From NCBI RefSeq assembly GCF_011799805.1, contig NZ_WXUB01000001.1, positions 186,001 through 250,000 of the forward strand: a DNA stretch of 64,000 bases, given 5' to 3'. The notes below the pieces were generated by a model, which did not search any database, had not been told where the DNA came from, and saw only the letters and a program-made list of their open reading frames with translations. The translations under genes were made by a program, and so were the position numbers. Shown here piece after piece: positions 1 through 10,745 of the stretch. The stretch's first letter is position 1; every line of letters starts with the position of its first letter. Source of the stretch: Maribellus sediminis (GTDB taxonomy: Bacteria > Bacteroidota > Bacteroidia > Bacteroidales > Prolixibacteraceae).

Positions 1-1
1 A

Positions 2-436
2 ATTCTGGCTATCGATAAATCTGCTGAAGGAGATTTAACATTGGCTGAAGATGAAACTTCTAATGAACATGTAAAATGGGCATTGTTGAGGGGAGGCGCT
101 TACATGGGAACCATGTTGCTTTACGGCGATTACCTGTACAATGCGCGTTGGAATGGCCGACTGAGCTGTTACAATGCCTTAACGGGTGAGGAGGTTTATT
201 CCGAGAAAGTGGGGCACGGAAATAGCTATACTTCGTCGCCGGTTGCTGCTGATGGTGTGATTTATATTGTAGACAACGACGGTGTGGTGTACAGTGTTAA
301 GGCCGGTCCGGAATATAAGCTGCTTAGCGAAAATAACCTCAATGAGGTGTGCATGTCGACCCCTGCCATTACCGATTCTTATTTGCTGTTTCGTACATCC
401 CGTCACCTTATTGCAGTTGCAGCAACTAAAAATTAG
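2..436 (+). CDS. PQQ-like beta-propeller protein, C-terminal fragment
   Basis: The reading frame is open to the left edge, so the 5' part of the gene lies outside the window; about 144 residues are visible. They show repeated propeller-blade features: a Gly-rich strand, then a strand pair such as YNARWNGRLSCYNALTGEEV and the blade VYSVKAGP, typical of PQQ-binding-like (BamB-type) propellers. The last blade ends the protein at residues HLIAVAATKN. A role in periplasmic or outer-membrane protein assembly, or a plain secreted propeller, cannot be separated from this fragment. It is followed by a 100-bp gap before the transporter gene. Confidence 0.75.
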   Translation: MLAIDKSAEGDLTLAEDETSNEHVKWALLRGGAYMGTMLLYGDYLYNARWNGRLSCYNALTGEEVYSEKVGHGNSYTSSPVAADGVIYIVDNDGVVYSVKAGPEYKLLSENNLNEVCMSTPAITDSYLLFRTSRHLIAVAATKN

Positions 437-536
437 GCTATCATAAAAAGACTTTAAATTGGCGGTTTCCCGGGGTCTTACTTTTCATTTATCGAAGAAT
501 TTGTGCTACTTTCGCCGGTGATTTAGATTTAAAAGC

Positions 537-2939
537 ATGTGGGTCAGGGTTTCCCGGATTATTCTTAGGAATAGAATTTTACTTCTTAGTATTTTAGCAG
601 TGATCACCATCTTTTTTGGCTACCATGCCCGAAAGGTGGAAATGTCGTACGAATATGCCTCCTTGCTACCCAAGAAAGACCAGGCCTACAAGGATTACCT
701 GAAATTCGTTGATGTTTTTGGAGAAGAGGGAAATCTCATCATTGTTGGAATAAAAGATACAGCATTTTTCACCCTCGATCATTTTAACCGTTGGGAACGT
801 TTAAGTAACGAATTATCGAAAATTGATGGAGTGGAAAACCTCCTTTCGGTTACCAATACTTATAACCTGGTTAAAGACACCGAAAAAAAACAGTTCAGAG
901 TGGTGAATACCTTTCCCGACACGATTGCGAGTCAGGAAGAACTGGATGAATACACCAAAGAATTCAAGCGGTTGCCTTTTTACCGCGACCTTGTTTACAA
1001 TCCCGAAACCGATGCCTATGTGCTGGCCATTACGGTGAACAAGGATAAAATGAAAAGCAAGGAACGCGAAGACGTGGTGGCCGATATCCAGAAAGTTTGC
1101 AAGGCTTTTGAACTGGATGAGAATGTGAAACTGCATTATTCCGGTCTGCCTTATATCCGGGTGGTGAATTCGGTGAAGATCAAAAAAGAACTGTACATGT
1201 TTAGCGCCCTGGCTTTGGCCATTTGTATTGTAGTCCTGTTCTTCTTTTTCAGGTCGTTTAAAGCTGTTTTTGTGCCTGTTCTCATCGTTATTGTTGGCGT
1301 GATCTGGGCCATGGGAATGCTTTCCCTGTTCGGTTATAAAATCACCCTGCTTTCAGGTATGATACCGCCGTTGCTGATCGTGATTGGAATTCCGAATAGT
1401 ATCTATATGCTCAACAAATTTCATCACGAATTTGTGAGCCACGGAAACAAGGTAAAGGCATTGCAACGGGTGATCATAAAAATCGGGAATGCTACTTTCC
1501 TAACCAACCTGACGACTGCATCAGGTTTTGCCACTTTTATGATTGTGAAGAGTGATATCCTGCGGCAGTTCGGTATTATTGCTTCGCTGAATATCCTTGG
1601 TCTGTTTGTGTTGTCGCTTTTGCTGATACCGATTATTTTTAGTTTAATCGGACCGCCATCGTCGAAACACGTTGGGCATCTCGACAATAAATTTGTATCA
1701 GTCATTATTCAAAAACTGATACACATCACGCGCTACCACCGGAAAAAAGTATACATAATTACCATCGTAATTTTGGTTATTGGCCTGTTTGGCATTACCC
1801 GTATGAAAAGTTCGGGTTACATGGTGGACGATATTCCCGAAAGCGACCCGGTGTATGTCGATCTGAAATTCTTCGAAAATAACTTTCACGGGCTGATGCC
1901 ACTTGAAATTATGGTGGATACCAAAAAACCACAGGGGGTAATGCAGCTCACTACATTCCGAAAAATTGAACAGCTGGAAAAACGGCTGGAAGCTTACCCC
2001 GAATTATCACGGCCAACATCGCTGCTCGATCTGCTGAAGTTTTCGAAACAAGCATTTTACAACGGCTTCGAACGATACTACAGCCTGCCCAACAACCGTG
2101 AAAAAAACTTTATTCTTCAATATGCTCAATCGGGGGAAGAAAATGCGCAACTTCTGCACTCCTTCCTCGACAGCACGCGGCAAACCACCCGAATAAGTAT
2201 ACGTGTAAAAGATGTGGGTACGAAGCGGATGAAGGAATTATACACCGATTTTTACAACGACATTGATTCCGTTTTTACTTCGGATAAATATGATATAACA
2301 GTCACCGGATCGAGCATTACGGCGTTTAAAGGTACGCAGTACCTGTTGAAGAACCTGTTTACCAGTTTAGGACTTGCCATATTACTGATCTCGTTGTTTA
2401 TGGCCTTTATGTTCTCATCCTGGCGAATGGTGATCATGAGTTTAACACCTAATGTTATTCCGCTTGTTATTACTGCGGCGGTAATGGGATATACGGGTAT
2501 TCCAATAAAGGCTTCCACTATTTTGGTATTCAGTATTGCCTTTGGTATTTCCGTGGATAATACTATCCATTTCCTGGCCAAATACCGGCAGGAACTCAAC
2601 CATACAAACTGGGATATCCGCGAATCGGTGGTACTGGCGCTAAAAGAAACCGGGGTAAGTATTTTATATACATCGGTGGTGCTGTTTTTTGGATTTGGAA
2701 TCTTTAGCATCTCCAATTTTGGCGGAACACAGGCTATGGGTATTCTGGTTTCGTTAACGCTGATGGTAGCGGTGACTTCCAACCTTATTTTGTTGCCATC
2801 CTTACTATCCGGACTTGAAAGACTGACCACTACCGAAGCATTCAAAGAGCCGTTGTTGCACATTTACGACGAAGAGGAAGACATTGAACTCGACGATCTG
2901 GAAATTGCAACCGATGACGAACACAAAAAAGAAAGTTGA
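537..2939 (+). CDS. MMPL/RND family transporter
   Basis: An 800-residue inner-membrane RND-type protein with internal duplication: TM1 at about 10-28, a periplasmic loop to about 212, TM2-6 at 216-370, TM7 at about 402-420, a second loop to about 600, and TM8-12 at 605-765. The sterol-sensing-like blocks IGIPNSIYMLNKFH and ISVDNTIHFLAKYR lie at matching places in the two halves. The tail after 770 is very acidic. MMPL and HpnN-like members export lipids or hydrophobic compounds by proton motive force. The stop overlaps the start of the next gene, a polyprenyl synthetase, as TGATG, so the two are translationally coupled; an isoprenoid-linked substrate is an inference from this. Confidence 0.88.
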   Translation: MWVRVSRIILRNRILLLSILAVITIFFGYHARKVEMSYEYASLLPKKDQAYKDYLKFVDVFGEEGNLIIVGIKDTAFFTLDHFNRWERLSNELSKIDGVENLLSVTNTYNLVKDTEKKQFRVVNTFPDTIASQEELDEYTKEFKRLPFYRDLVYNPETDAYVLAITVNKDKMKSKEREDVVADIQKVCKAFELDENVKLHYSGLPYIRVVNSVKIKKELYMFSALALAICIVVLFFFFRSFKAVFVPVLIVIVGVIWAMGMLSLFGYKITLLSGMIPPLLIVIGIPNSIYMLNKFHHEFVSHGNKVKALQRVIIKIGNATFLTNLTTASGFATFMIVKSDILRQFGIIASLNILGLFVLSLLLIPIIFSLIGPPSSKHVGHLDNKFVSVIIQKLIHITRYHRKKVYIITIVILVIGLFGITRMKSSGYMVDDIPESDPVYVDLKFFENNFHGLMPLEIMVDTKKPQGVMQLTTFRKIEQLEKRLEAYPELSRPTSLLDLLKFSKQAFYNGFERYYSLPNNREKNFILQYAQSGEENAQLLHSFLDSTRQTTRISIRVKDVGTKRMKELYTDFYNDIDSVFTSDKYDITVTGSSITAFKGTQYLLKNLFTSLGLAILLISLFMAFMFSSWRMVIMSLTPNVIPLVITAAVMGYTGIPIKASTILVFSIAFGISVDNTIHFLAKYRQELNHTNWDIRESVVLALKETGVSILYTSVVLFFGFGIFSISNFGGTQAMGILVSLTLMVAVTSNLILLPSLLSGLERLTTTEAFKEPLLHIYDEEEDIELDDLEIATDDEHKKES

Positions 2940-3922
2940 TGTATACAGTTGAAGAACTTCAAAATCTGGTTGAAAAAGAGGTAAGCAAACGGTCGGCTGA
3001 TTTGCTGAAGCAGTCGCCGGTGGAGTTGTATCAGCCCATAAAGTATTCGCTTGATATGGGTGGAAAACGTCTGCGGCCGGTATTGCTCTTGTTGGCTTAT
3101 AACCTGTTTTCAGAAGAAATAGGGAATGCAATGCCTGCTGCCCTGGCAATAGAAGTTTTTCACAACTTTACCTTGTTGCACGACGACATTATGGACAAGG
3201 CAGAAGTTCGCAGAAACGAGCCGACTGTTCATATCCGATTTGATGAGAACAGCGCCATCCTTTCTGGCGATGCCATGGCATTTCAGTCGTATAAATACCT
3301 TGTGGAATGTAAATCACCACGCTTGATCGAAACCATCGAATTGTTTACCAACACCGCAATTGAAGTTTGCGAAGGCCAGCAGTTCGATATGGATTTCGAA
3401 AAACGGCTGGATGTAAAAGAGGAGGAGTACCTCGAAATGATCAGGTTAAAAACTGCTGTTTTGCTGGCTTGTGCTTTAAAAGGCGGCGCTTTGCTGGCCG
3501 ATGCTGCCCCGGAAATGGCCGACGCACTGTACAGATTTGGCGAAAACCTGGGGCTCGCATTTCAGTTGCAGGACGATCTGCTGGACACATTTGGTGATCA
3601 GCAAACTTTCGGAAAAAAGATCGGCGGCGATATTCTGGCGAATAAAAAAACCTTCCTGTTGATTAACGCGCTTGAAAAAGCAAGTGCCGGTAAACGTGAA
3701 GAATTACTTGGCTGGATCGAAAAAACTGATTTTGTTCCTGCAGAAAAAATTGGGGCGGTTACGGCTATTTATATTGAAAGTGGTGCAAAAAAATTAGCCG
3801 AACAAAAAGTTGACAGTTATTTTAACGAGGCTATCTCAATTCTTGATGATTTGGCACTTCAAGATGTTGTGAAACAGCAGCTTCGGAAATTAGCGCTGAA
3901 AATGCTTACCAGAAAGCAATAG
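2939..3922 (+). CDS. Polyprenyl synthetase family protein
   Basis: A trans-type prenyl diphosphate synthase of 327 residues that elongates allylic diphosphates with IPP, probably giving the octaprenyl/heptaprenyl precursor of menaquinone or a shorter product. The first Asp-rich motif (LLHDDIMDKAE, about residue 78) and the second (LQDDLLDTFGD, about 207) are intact, as are GGKRLRP near the N-terminus and KT and Q further on. An in-frame TTG exists 3 bp upstream, but the ATG sharing its A with the upstream TGA is the better start. Chain length cannot be read from sequence alone; the residue positions before the first DDxxD motif would be the place to model it. Confidence 0.93.
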   Translation: MYTVEELQNLVEKEVSKRSADLLKQSPVELYQPIKYSLDMGGKRLRPVLLLLAYNLFSEEIGNAMPAALAIEVFHNFTLLHDDIMDKAEVRRNEPTVHIRFDENSAILSGDAMAFQSYKYLVECKSPRLIETIELFTNTAIEVCEGQQFDMDFEKRLDVKEEEYLEMIRLKTAVLLACALKGGALLADAAPEMADALYRFGENLGLAFQLQDDLLDTFGDQQTFGKKIGGDILANKKTFLLINALEKASAGKREELLGWIEKTDFVPAEKIGAVTAIYIESGAKKLAEQKVDSYFNEAISILDDLALQDVVKQQLRKLALKMLTRKQ

Positions 3923-3968
3923 CGCGCGAACCGGCCAAACAAATATTCTAATTTTAAAGAAAGCCCGG

Positions 3969-3998
3969 TTGCTTAAAACCAAAACAATGCTAAATTTG
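3969..3998 (+). promoter_or_regulatory. Bacteroidota-type promoter for atpDC
   Basis: TTG at 3969-3971, exactly 19 bases, then TAAATTTG at 3991-3998. This fits the Bacteroidota housekeeping promoter TTTG-N19-TAnnTTTG. The start codon of atpD is about 55 nt past the expected transcription start. Confidence 0.6.
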
Positions 3999-4052
3999 TT
4001 AGCTGTTTAAAATTTTAAAGAAATCCCGGAAAAAAACGGTATAAAAATCTAA

Positions 4053-5564
<1,512 letters not shown>

Positions 5565-5580
5565 TTCGGAAAGGAAGAAC

Positions 5581-5823
5581 ATGTACCTTGAAATTATTAC
5601 ACCCGATAAAAAGGTTTTTGAAGGAGAAGTAAAGTTGATACAGCTTCCCGGAAGTAAAGGAGCCTTCGAAATGCTGAAAAACCATGCCCCGATTATTTCT
5701 ACCCTTGGAAAAGGAGTAATTAAAATTGAGGATATGGACAGCAAAGAACAGCTGTTCGAGATTGATGGCGGTGTAGTTGAAAATAAGGCCAACAAAATAA
5801 TTGTACTTGTTGAATCTGTTTGA
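5581..5823 (+). CDS. atpC: F1F0 ATP synthase subunit epsilon (short form)
   Basis: The protein has 80 residues against about 130-140 in most bacteria. The N-terminal beta-sandwich that binds gamma and the c-ring is present (MYLEIITPDKKVFEGEV, then LPGSKGAFEMLKNHAPI with the conserved G and NHAP, and IDGGVVENKANKI). The C-terminal helical hairpin, which inhibits ATP hydrolysis in the extended state, is absent. The stop is genuine, followed by a terminator, so this is not a frameshift. Short epsilon subunits are common in Bacteroidota. It forms an operon with atpD. Confidence 0.95.
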   Translation: MYLEIITPDKKVFEGEVKLIQLPGSKGAFEMLKNHAPIISTLGKGVIKIEDMDSKEQLFEIDGGVVENKANKIIVLVESV

Positions 5824-5845
5824 GAATAAGAATATGCTTATATTT

Positions 5846-5876
5846 CCCCGTAGAGAATTCTGCGGGGATTTTTATT
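5846..5876 (+). terminator. Rho-independent terminator after atpC
   Basis: CCCCGTAGA pairs with TCTGCGGGG (one G-U pair) around a short loop and is followed by ATTTTTATTTTAT. It lies 22 bp after the atpC stop. Confidence 0.7.
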
Positions 5877-5931
5877 TTATTATATCCACTCAGCAGTCTG
5901 AAATGAAAGAGGCAGAGTTTTAACTAAATCA

Positions 5932-6915
5932 ATGAAGATTAAGTTTTTGGTCATACGTTTTAGTTCTATTGGCGATATTGTACTAACATCGCCGGTGGTA
6001 CGTGGTCTGAAACAGCAGGTTGAAAACGCCGAAGTTCATTTTCTTACCAAAAAGAAGCACGCTTCGCTGGTCAGCTCAAATCCATACATCGATAAGGTAC
6101 ATTTATTCGATGAAAATATAGCAGACCTGATCACCCAACTGGAAACCGAACACTTTGATTATGTGATAGATCTTCACCAAAACATCAGGAGTAACCGTGT
6201 ACGCAGACAACTAAAAGCGCCCGCTTTTGCTTTTCAGAAGTTGAATCTGGAGAAGTGGTTGATGGTGAAGTTTAAAGTAAACCGGCTTCCCGATCAGCAC
6301 ATTGTGGAACGCTACATTAAGTCGGTTTCTGTTTTTGATGTAAAAGATGATGGTCAGGGTCTCGATTTCTTTATTCCAGAAAATGAGGAGTTTAAGCAGG
6401 AAGAGCTTCCCGAGCTGTTTCAGAAAGGTTACGTTGCTTTTGTAATTGCCGGAACTTATTTCACCAAAAAACTACCGGCTGATAAAGTTTCCCAAATCTG
6501 CCAGCAAATTCCGTATCCTGTAATTCTGCTTGGCGGTAAAGCTGAGCAGGAGGAAGGCGAGAAAATACTGTCGGAATCAAAAGGAAATGTCCTGAATTAC
6601 GCGGGTAAAATTAGCCTGAACCAATCTGCGTCGCTTGTTCGCGATGCGCGCGTAGTGCTTACTAACGATACCGGATTAATGCACATTGCAGCGGCGTTTA
6701 AAAAGAAGATTCTCTCTTTCTGGGGAAATACTGTACCTCAATTCGGCATGACTCCGTTCCAGGCAGATCCCGCATCAACAGAGCTGGAAGAAAAGGATTT
6801 GAAATGTCGCCCGTGCTCAAAACTGGGCTACCAGAAATGCCCCAAAAAACATTTCCGTTGTATGAATGACATCAATTTAGCGCAGGTTGTTAATTGGATC
6901 AATGAAAACTACTAA
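5932..6915 (+). CDS. Glycosyltransferase family 9 (heptosyltransferase-like)
   Basis: A GT9-type enzyme of 327 residues, transferring a heptose or related sugar to lipopolysaccharide core on the cytoplasmic side. The N-terminal Rossmann half starts FLVIRFSSIGDIVLTSPVVR, the standard ADP-heptose transferase opening with the GD base region. The C-terminal half carries LGGKAEQEEGEKIL and TNDTGLMHIAAA, the sugar-nucleotide binding loop. A Cys-rich segment near the end (CRPCSKLGYQKCPKKHFRCM) matches the CxxC...CP...C pattern of many GT9 members. Its end overlaps the convergent aminotransferase gene by 4 bp. Confidence 0.88.
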   Translation: MKIKFLVIRFSSIGDIVLTSPVVRGLKQQVENAEVHFLTKKKHASLVSSNPYIDKVHLFDENIADLITQLETEHFDYVIDLHQNIRSNRVRRQLKAPAFAFQKLNLEKWLMVKFKVNRLPDQHIVERYIKSVSVFDVKDDGQGLDFFIPENEEFKQEELPELFQKGYVAFVIAGTYFTKKLPADKVSQICQQIPYPVILLGGKAEQEEGEKILSESKGNVLNYAGKISLNQSASLVRDARVVLTNDTGLMHIAAAFKKKILSFWGNTVPQFGMTPFQADPASTELEEKDLKCRPCSKLGYQKCPKKHFRCMNDINLAQVVNWINENY

Positions 6916-8084
6916 AGCGTAGCAAATGCTTTCTTCAGTCTTTCCAAAGCTTCTTCCAGAACACTTTTCGGGCAACCAACATTAACACGTAACCAACCCT
7001 CGCCGCCGGTTCCAAAGCGGCCGCCATCGTTTAGTGCCAGTTTTGCTTCTTCAATGGTGAATTTCATCAGTTCATCGTTTTTCATGCCATAGGCCGAAAA
7101 GTCGAGCCAAACCAGGTAAGTTGCCTCCGGTTTCATCACTTTTACCTTTGGCAGATGCTTATTAATGAAATCTTCCAGAGTTTTATAATTCTTCCATAAA
7201 TAGTCAAGCAGTTGTTCGAGCCATTCGTCGCCGTGTGTATAAGCGGCTTCCATGGCGATTGTTCCAAAAATATTGCCCATTCCCAGGTGTCCGACTCCCA
7301 TGGTTCGTTCGTATCGTGCAAACTTTGTTTTGTCGGGAATAATTACCAGCGACGAGGATAAGCCGGCTACATTAAAGGTTTTGCTTGGCGCCATCGAAAT
7401 CATGCAGTTATTGGCAACTTCCTCTGAAATACTGGCTAACGGAATATGCCGGTTGCCTTTGAAAATAAGGTCGGAATGAATTTCGTCCGATATGATCATG
7501 ATCTTATTTTCGAGACAAATGTCGGTGAGAGCAACCAGTTCCTCACGTGTCCAGGCCATTCCTCCCGGATTTTGAGGATTGCTCAGCAGCAGCAGTTTGG
7601 TGTTTTCGTCGATTTTCGATTTCAGATTCTCCAGGTCGAAAGTGTAGCGTCCGTTCTCCAGTTTCAGCGGATTTTCAATCATTTTTCGTTTCGTTCCCTT
7701 TACGCAGTCGAAAAACGGGAAATACACGGGCGGCATTACAACAACTCCGTCACCGGGTTTCGAAAACGTTTCAATTCCCAGGGTAAGTCCGGCAACTACT
7801 CCGGGGCTAAAACTTATCCATTCTTTTTTGATGTCCCAGTTGTGGCGACGCTTCATCCAGTTAATGATCGATTGAAAATACGAATCCGGGCGAAAAGTAT
7901 AGCCCAGCACTTCATGTTCGGCGCGTATACGAATGGCATTCATAATAAAATCGGGAGTGCGGAAATCCATATCGGCCACCCAGAGCGGCAACAGATCATC
8001 GGCTTTAAAGTACATTCCCATGCCGTCGTGCTTCAAACAGTTGGTTCCTGTCCGGTCTATTTTTTCGTCGAAGTTGTATTTCAT
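6912..8084 (-). CDS. MalY/PatB family PLP-dependent C-S lyase/aminotransferase
   Basis: A fold-type I PLP enzyme of 390 residues. The PLP lysine is K235 in SMAPSKTFNVAGL; NPQNPGG is at 169-175 and SDEIHSD at 199-205. The opening IDRTGTNCLKHDGM and PLWVADMDF is characteristic of MalY/PatB, which act as cystathionine beta-lyases and are often called aminotransferase class I/II. The likely reaction is beta-elimination of cystathionine or cysteine, giving homocysteine or H2S. It is convergent with the GT9 gene and transcribed alone. The exact substrate is inferred. Confidence 0.9.
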   Translation of the reverse strand: MKYNFDEKIDRTGTNCLKHDGMGMYFKADDLLPLWVADMDFRTPDFIMNAIRIRAEHEVLGYTFRPDSYFQSIINWMKRRHNWDIKKEWISFSPGVVAGLTLGIETFSKPGDGVVVMPPVYFPFFDCVKGTKRKMIENPLKLENGRYTFDLENLKSKIDENTKLLLLSNPQNPGGMAWTREELVALTDICLENKIMIISDEIHSDLIFKGNRHIPLASISEEVANNCMISMAPSKTFNVAGLSSSLVIIPDKTKFARYERTMGVGHLGMGNIFGTIAMEAAYTHGDEWLEQLLDYLWKNYKTLEDFINKHLPKVKVMKPEATYLVWLDFSAYGMKNDELMKFTIEEAKLALNDGGRFGTGGEGWLRVNVGCPKSVLEEALERLKKAFATL

Positions 8085-8140
8085 GACTGGTATTTGTTTC
8101 GAGGTTTCGAAGATAATCGAAATCTTTTCCTGTAAAAAAT

Positions 8141-9259
8141 TTATCCTGCGTTTTGCTTTTTTCCACTTATTCGATAGCCTACACCAAATAGCAAAGCTTC
8201 AGCCCGGAATAGTGGAATGGCGCGGATAAGAACGATTGCGAAGAAATCGTTGAAGTATATTTTCGATCCAACCTTATAGTAGGCGCGTGAGCTGTAATAA
8301 TCTGTATTGCCAAAATAGAATCCATAAGCCGCAAAAAAGTTTGTTCGGCCAAACAGAAATTCGGTTTGCAGGTTAGGGCCAAATCGATAACTAAGATCAT
8401 CGGTTCCGGTGTAATTAAAATTTTGTCTGGCATACTGCGTTGCAGCACCGTCGCGAATAAAATCCATACCCACCCCCAGTTTATTGATCATGCTAATTTG
8501 CCGCGAATAATTTAGCGACAGTGTGAAAAATGTAAAGCGCTGATCGTAATTGTTAACTTCCTTCGTTCCTAAAACAGTATACAGCCAGTATTCATTTGTT
8601 CTATAAGGTTCTCGTGGTTCTTTTGGCACCGTATACTTTTCAATGGGTTTTTCAAATTGTGTACCTATCGAAAATTGATGGTTTATGCTGTTAATGCCAA
8701 GATTTGGGGATTTTACAAGTCCGTTAGAGAAATGATTGAGGCCATATGAATATTCAATAAAAACAGGGTGCAAACGTATTTTTGAATAAAACTGTGTTTC
8801 AGCTGCGATATTCAAATGCGAGCTAACGGCTGTATTTAATGGATTCGTATCCTTGTCATATATTTTATTCAGATAAGCCAGGCCAATTTTGCCTCTGAAT
8901 CCCACATCGAAAACCCGACGCTGTTTTAAAAATGAGAATTGCATGAACGTGGTTAACGAATGAGCATGACCCAAAACTTCGGGATAGTTATATGATTTAT
9001 ACTTATAAGTAAATCCATAATTAGGGTAGTTGTAATATCTTTTCCATTGTGCTCCCAGTTTATTTTTCGTGGTGTATGTAAACGAGAAACCATCAACACG
9101 GTTGGCTGAAATGGGTTCGATTAGAGGTGAATGAACCAGGATTGAACCAAAGGAATAGGAGATGTCGATGCTTTCCTGTGCATGAGCAGCAAACTGGTTT
9201 GTCGAGAAAGCAATGATTGATAGTGGTAATAGCCTATATATAAATTCTTTAATCCTCAT
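8141..9259 (-). CDS. Lipid A 3-O-deacylase (PagL)-like outer membrane protein
   Basis: A signal peptide (MRIKEFIYRLLPLSIIAFST, cut near AAHA-QES) is followed by a beta-barrel-like sequence of alternating aromatic strands, 372 residues in total. The motif YGLNHFSNG (residues about 172-180) carries the His-x-Ser pair of PagL, in which His and Ser form the catalytic dyad that removes the 3-O acyl chain from lipid A. It is about twice the length of PagL, with an extra C-terminal barrel portion. The start at 9259 was chosen because it gives the better signal peptide; an in-frame ATG at 9283 would add 8 residues. Function is family-based; the length difference lowers certainty. Confidence 0.72.
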   Translation of the reverse strand: MRIKEFIYRLLPLSIIAFSTNQFAAHAQESIDISYSFGSILVHSPLIEPISANRVDGFSFTYTTKNKLGAQWKRYYNYPNYGFTYKYKSYNYPEVLGHAHSLTTFMQFSFLKQRRVFDVGFRGKIGLAYLNKIYDKDTNPLNTAVSSHLNIAAETQFYSKIRLHPVFIEYSYGLNHFSNGLVKSPNLGINSINHQFSIGTQFEKPIEKYTVPKEPREPYRTNEYWLYTVLGTKEVNNYDQRFTFFTLSLNYSRQISMINKLGVGMDFIRDGAATQYARQNFNYTGTDDLSYRFGPNLQTEFLFGRTNFFAAYGFYFGNTDYYSSRAYYKVGSKIYFNDFFAIVLIRAIPLFRAEALLFGVGYRISGKKQNAG

Positions 9260-9283
9260 TGAGGTCTTCTGTATGTGCAGCAA

Positions 9284-9737
9284 TAAGTTAAAGCTTTTTT
9301 GTTTTCGAAATACATTAATGCAAAAATGACCTTTAGTCTTTTTGTGTCGCGAACTTAAAAATAGAGTTTAGTGTCTTTGCATGTGCAAATAGGCGGAAAT
9401 AAGGTCTGGAAGATGAAGGTTAGCATTAAAACTGTTGTAATATTCAGACATACAGTATTTTAGGTGGAATTAGTGTTCGATGCTGTGTTATTTTGATGAA
9501 AGTATATAAAATTAATTTAATATACAGATGCGTATAATGGCATGATATTTGATGTTACATAATGTAAAAATAACAAAAAGCCTGTATATAAAGCGAATTA
9601 GAGTTCTTCTATCACCCATATACAAATCCTATGTTAAGCTTATATTTAATCTTTCAAAACAAAACACATGTTGTGCAGCATTTATGTTGAAAAACATATA
9701 TGTTTGTATCGTCATTCATGTTAAACACTAAAATTGA
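9284..9737. other. AT-rich intergenic region
   Basis: 454 bp between divergent genes. A 60-codon frame at 9549-9731 has no recognisable protein character. The only recognisable signal is TATGTTTG at 9699-9706, a -7 box without a clear TTG partner, well placed to transcribe the gene starting at 9738. Confidence 0.4.
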
Positions 9738-10328
9738 ATGGTTATGAAAACAATTAAATTTTTATCTACAGTATTGGCGGTATCAATTGTAGCAATTGCA
9801 ACCGCGGTTGAAAAACCCAAAATGAATGTGGTCCCCTTAAGTTCGGACAGAGCGGTGGTTTCGATCCAAAACGACAGACCTGCCGTGTTCGAATTGAGCA
9901 TTGTAGCTAACAACGGTGATTTGGTTTATTACAAGCAAAGCGCCAAGCCATTGAATACTTATCAGAAAGTTTACGATTTCAAAGAGTTGGAAAATGGCAA
10001 TTACACGCTTACGCTTAAAGTTAATGACACCAGGTTGTCGAAAGAGTTTGAAGTAGCATCTTCAGGAATTTATGTAGGCGAGTCAAAACTTCGTTTCGAT
10101 CCTTACTTCGCATTTGCTGATGATGTGTTGAAACTTTCTTTCCTGAACTTCGATGGTGAAAGTTATTCTTTAAACATTTACGACGAAAATGGTTTGGTTT
10201 ACAAATCAAGATTAGGAAAAGATTTCAACATGGTAAATGGTTACGACCTGTCAGCTTTGGCAAAAGGTAATTACGATGTTGTACTGAGCTCAGCGAATAA
10301 TGAATTTACTTATAGTATAGTAAAATAG
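9738..10328 (+). CDS. Secreted protein with two Ig-like/T9SS-tail-like modules
   Basis: A signal peptide (MKTIKFLSTVLAVSIVAIAT) precedes about 175 residues of two similar beta-sandwich modules. Each ends with a strand of the kind found in Bacteroidota secretion-tail and DUF3244-type domains: ELENGNYTLTLKVND and ALAKGNYDVVLSS. The C-terminal strand FTYSIVK resembles a type IX secretion sorting tail, but the protein is too small to carry a separate cargo domain. The start may be the second ATG, 9744. No enzyme motif is present. It is a single-gene unit with its own terminator. Confidence 0.7.
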   Translation: MVMKTIKFLSTVLAVSIVAIATAVEKPKMNVVPLSSDRAVVSIQNDRPAVFELSIVANNGDLVYYKQSAKPLNTYQKVYDFKELENGNYTLTLKVNDTRLSKEFEVASSGIYVGESKLRFDPYFAFADDVLKLSFLNFDGESYSLNIYDENGLVYKSRLGKDFNMVNGYDLSALAKGNYDVVLSSANNEFTYSIVK

Positions 10329-10355
10329 ATTAGAAAATGTTATTGGTTTAAACGG

Positions 10356-10388
10356 GCCGGAAATCAAATCGATTTTCGGCTTTTTTTT
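10356..10388 (+). terminator. Rho-independent terminator
   Basis: GCCGGAAATC pairs with GATTTTCGGC (one G-U pair) around AAATC and is followed by eight T. It ends the transcript of the gene at 9738. Confidence 0.85.
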
Positions 10389-10745
10389 GTCTGTATTTTT
10401 TGAATTGGAATTTCAGCTTTATGTTTCCTAAAGTTACGAGCCGATATGTTTTATCGGTTTTTCTTTTTTTCCACTTATCCCGGTAATTATCAATAGGATT
10501 AAAAAAGAAAAGGCTGCCCAACTGACAGCCTTTTTAACCTAAACCAACTAAACCTAATAAACCACAAGCACACCAGAAAGGCGTGCCCGGTTAATCTTAA
10601 ATATCTTTATAACCTATTTAACGCTTTCTTATGCGTCAAAGATAGGATTTTTTTTTGCGATAAGAAATTGGTACAGAAATTAAGCGCTTTACTTTAAATA
10701 AATGTTGTATTGATTAAATTTGTAATTCATATTACAAATTGATCT
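10389..10745. other. Intergenic region with a second hairpin and a promoter
   Basis: Contains a second terminator-like hairpin at 10508-10535 (AAAAGGCTG / CAGCCTTTT) that no visible gene needs, so a short RNA ending there is possible. A promoter candidate for the downstream gene is TTTA at 10693-10696, 18 bases, then TAAATTTG at 10715-10722. Confidence 0.4.
10508..10535 (+). terminator. Orphan terminator-like hairpin
   Basis: AAAAGGCTG at 10508-10516 pairs with CAGCCTTTT at 10526-10534, followed by TAACC. The A-tract before and T-tract after allow use on either strand. It lies 180 bp past the previous gene, which already has a terminator. Confidence 0.5.

Noticed and set aside
9549-9731. 60-codon frame in an intergenic region
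   Set aside because: AT-rich, lacks a signal or domain, and its frame ends just before the real gene; not called.
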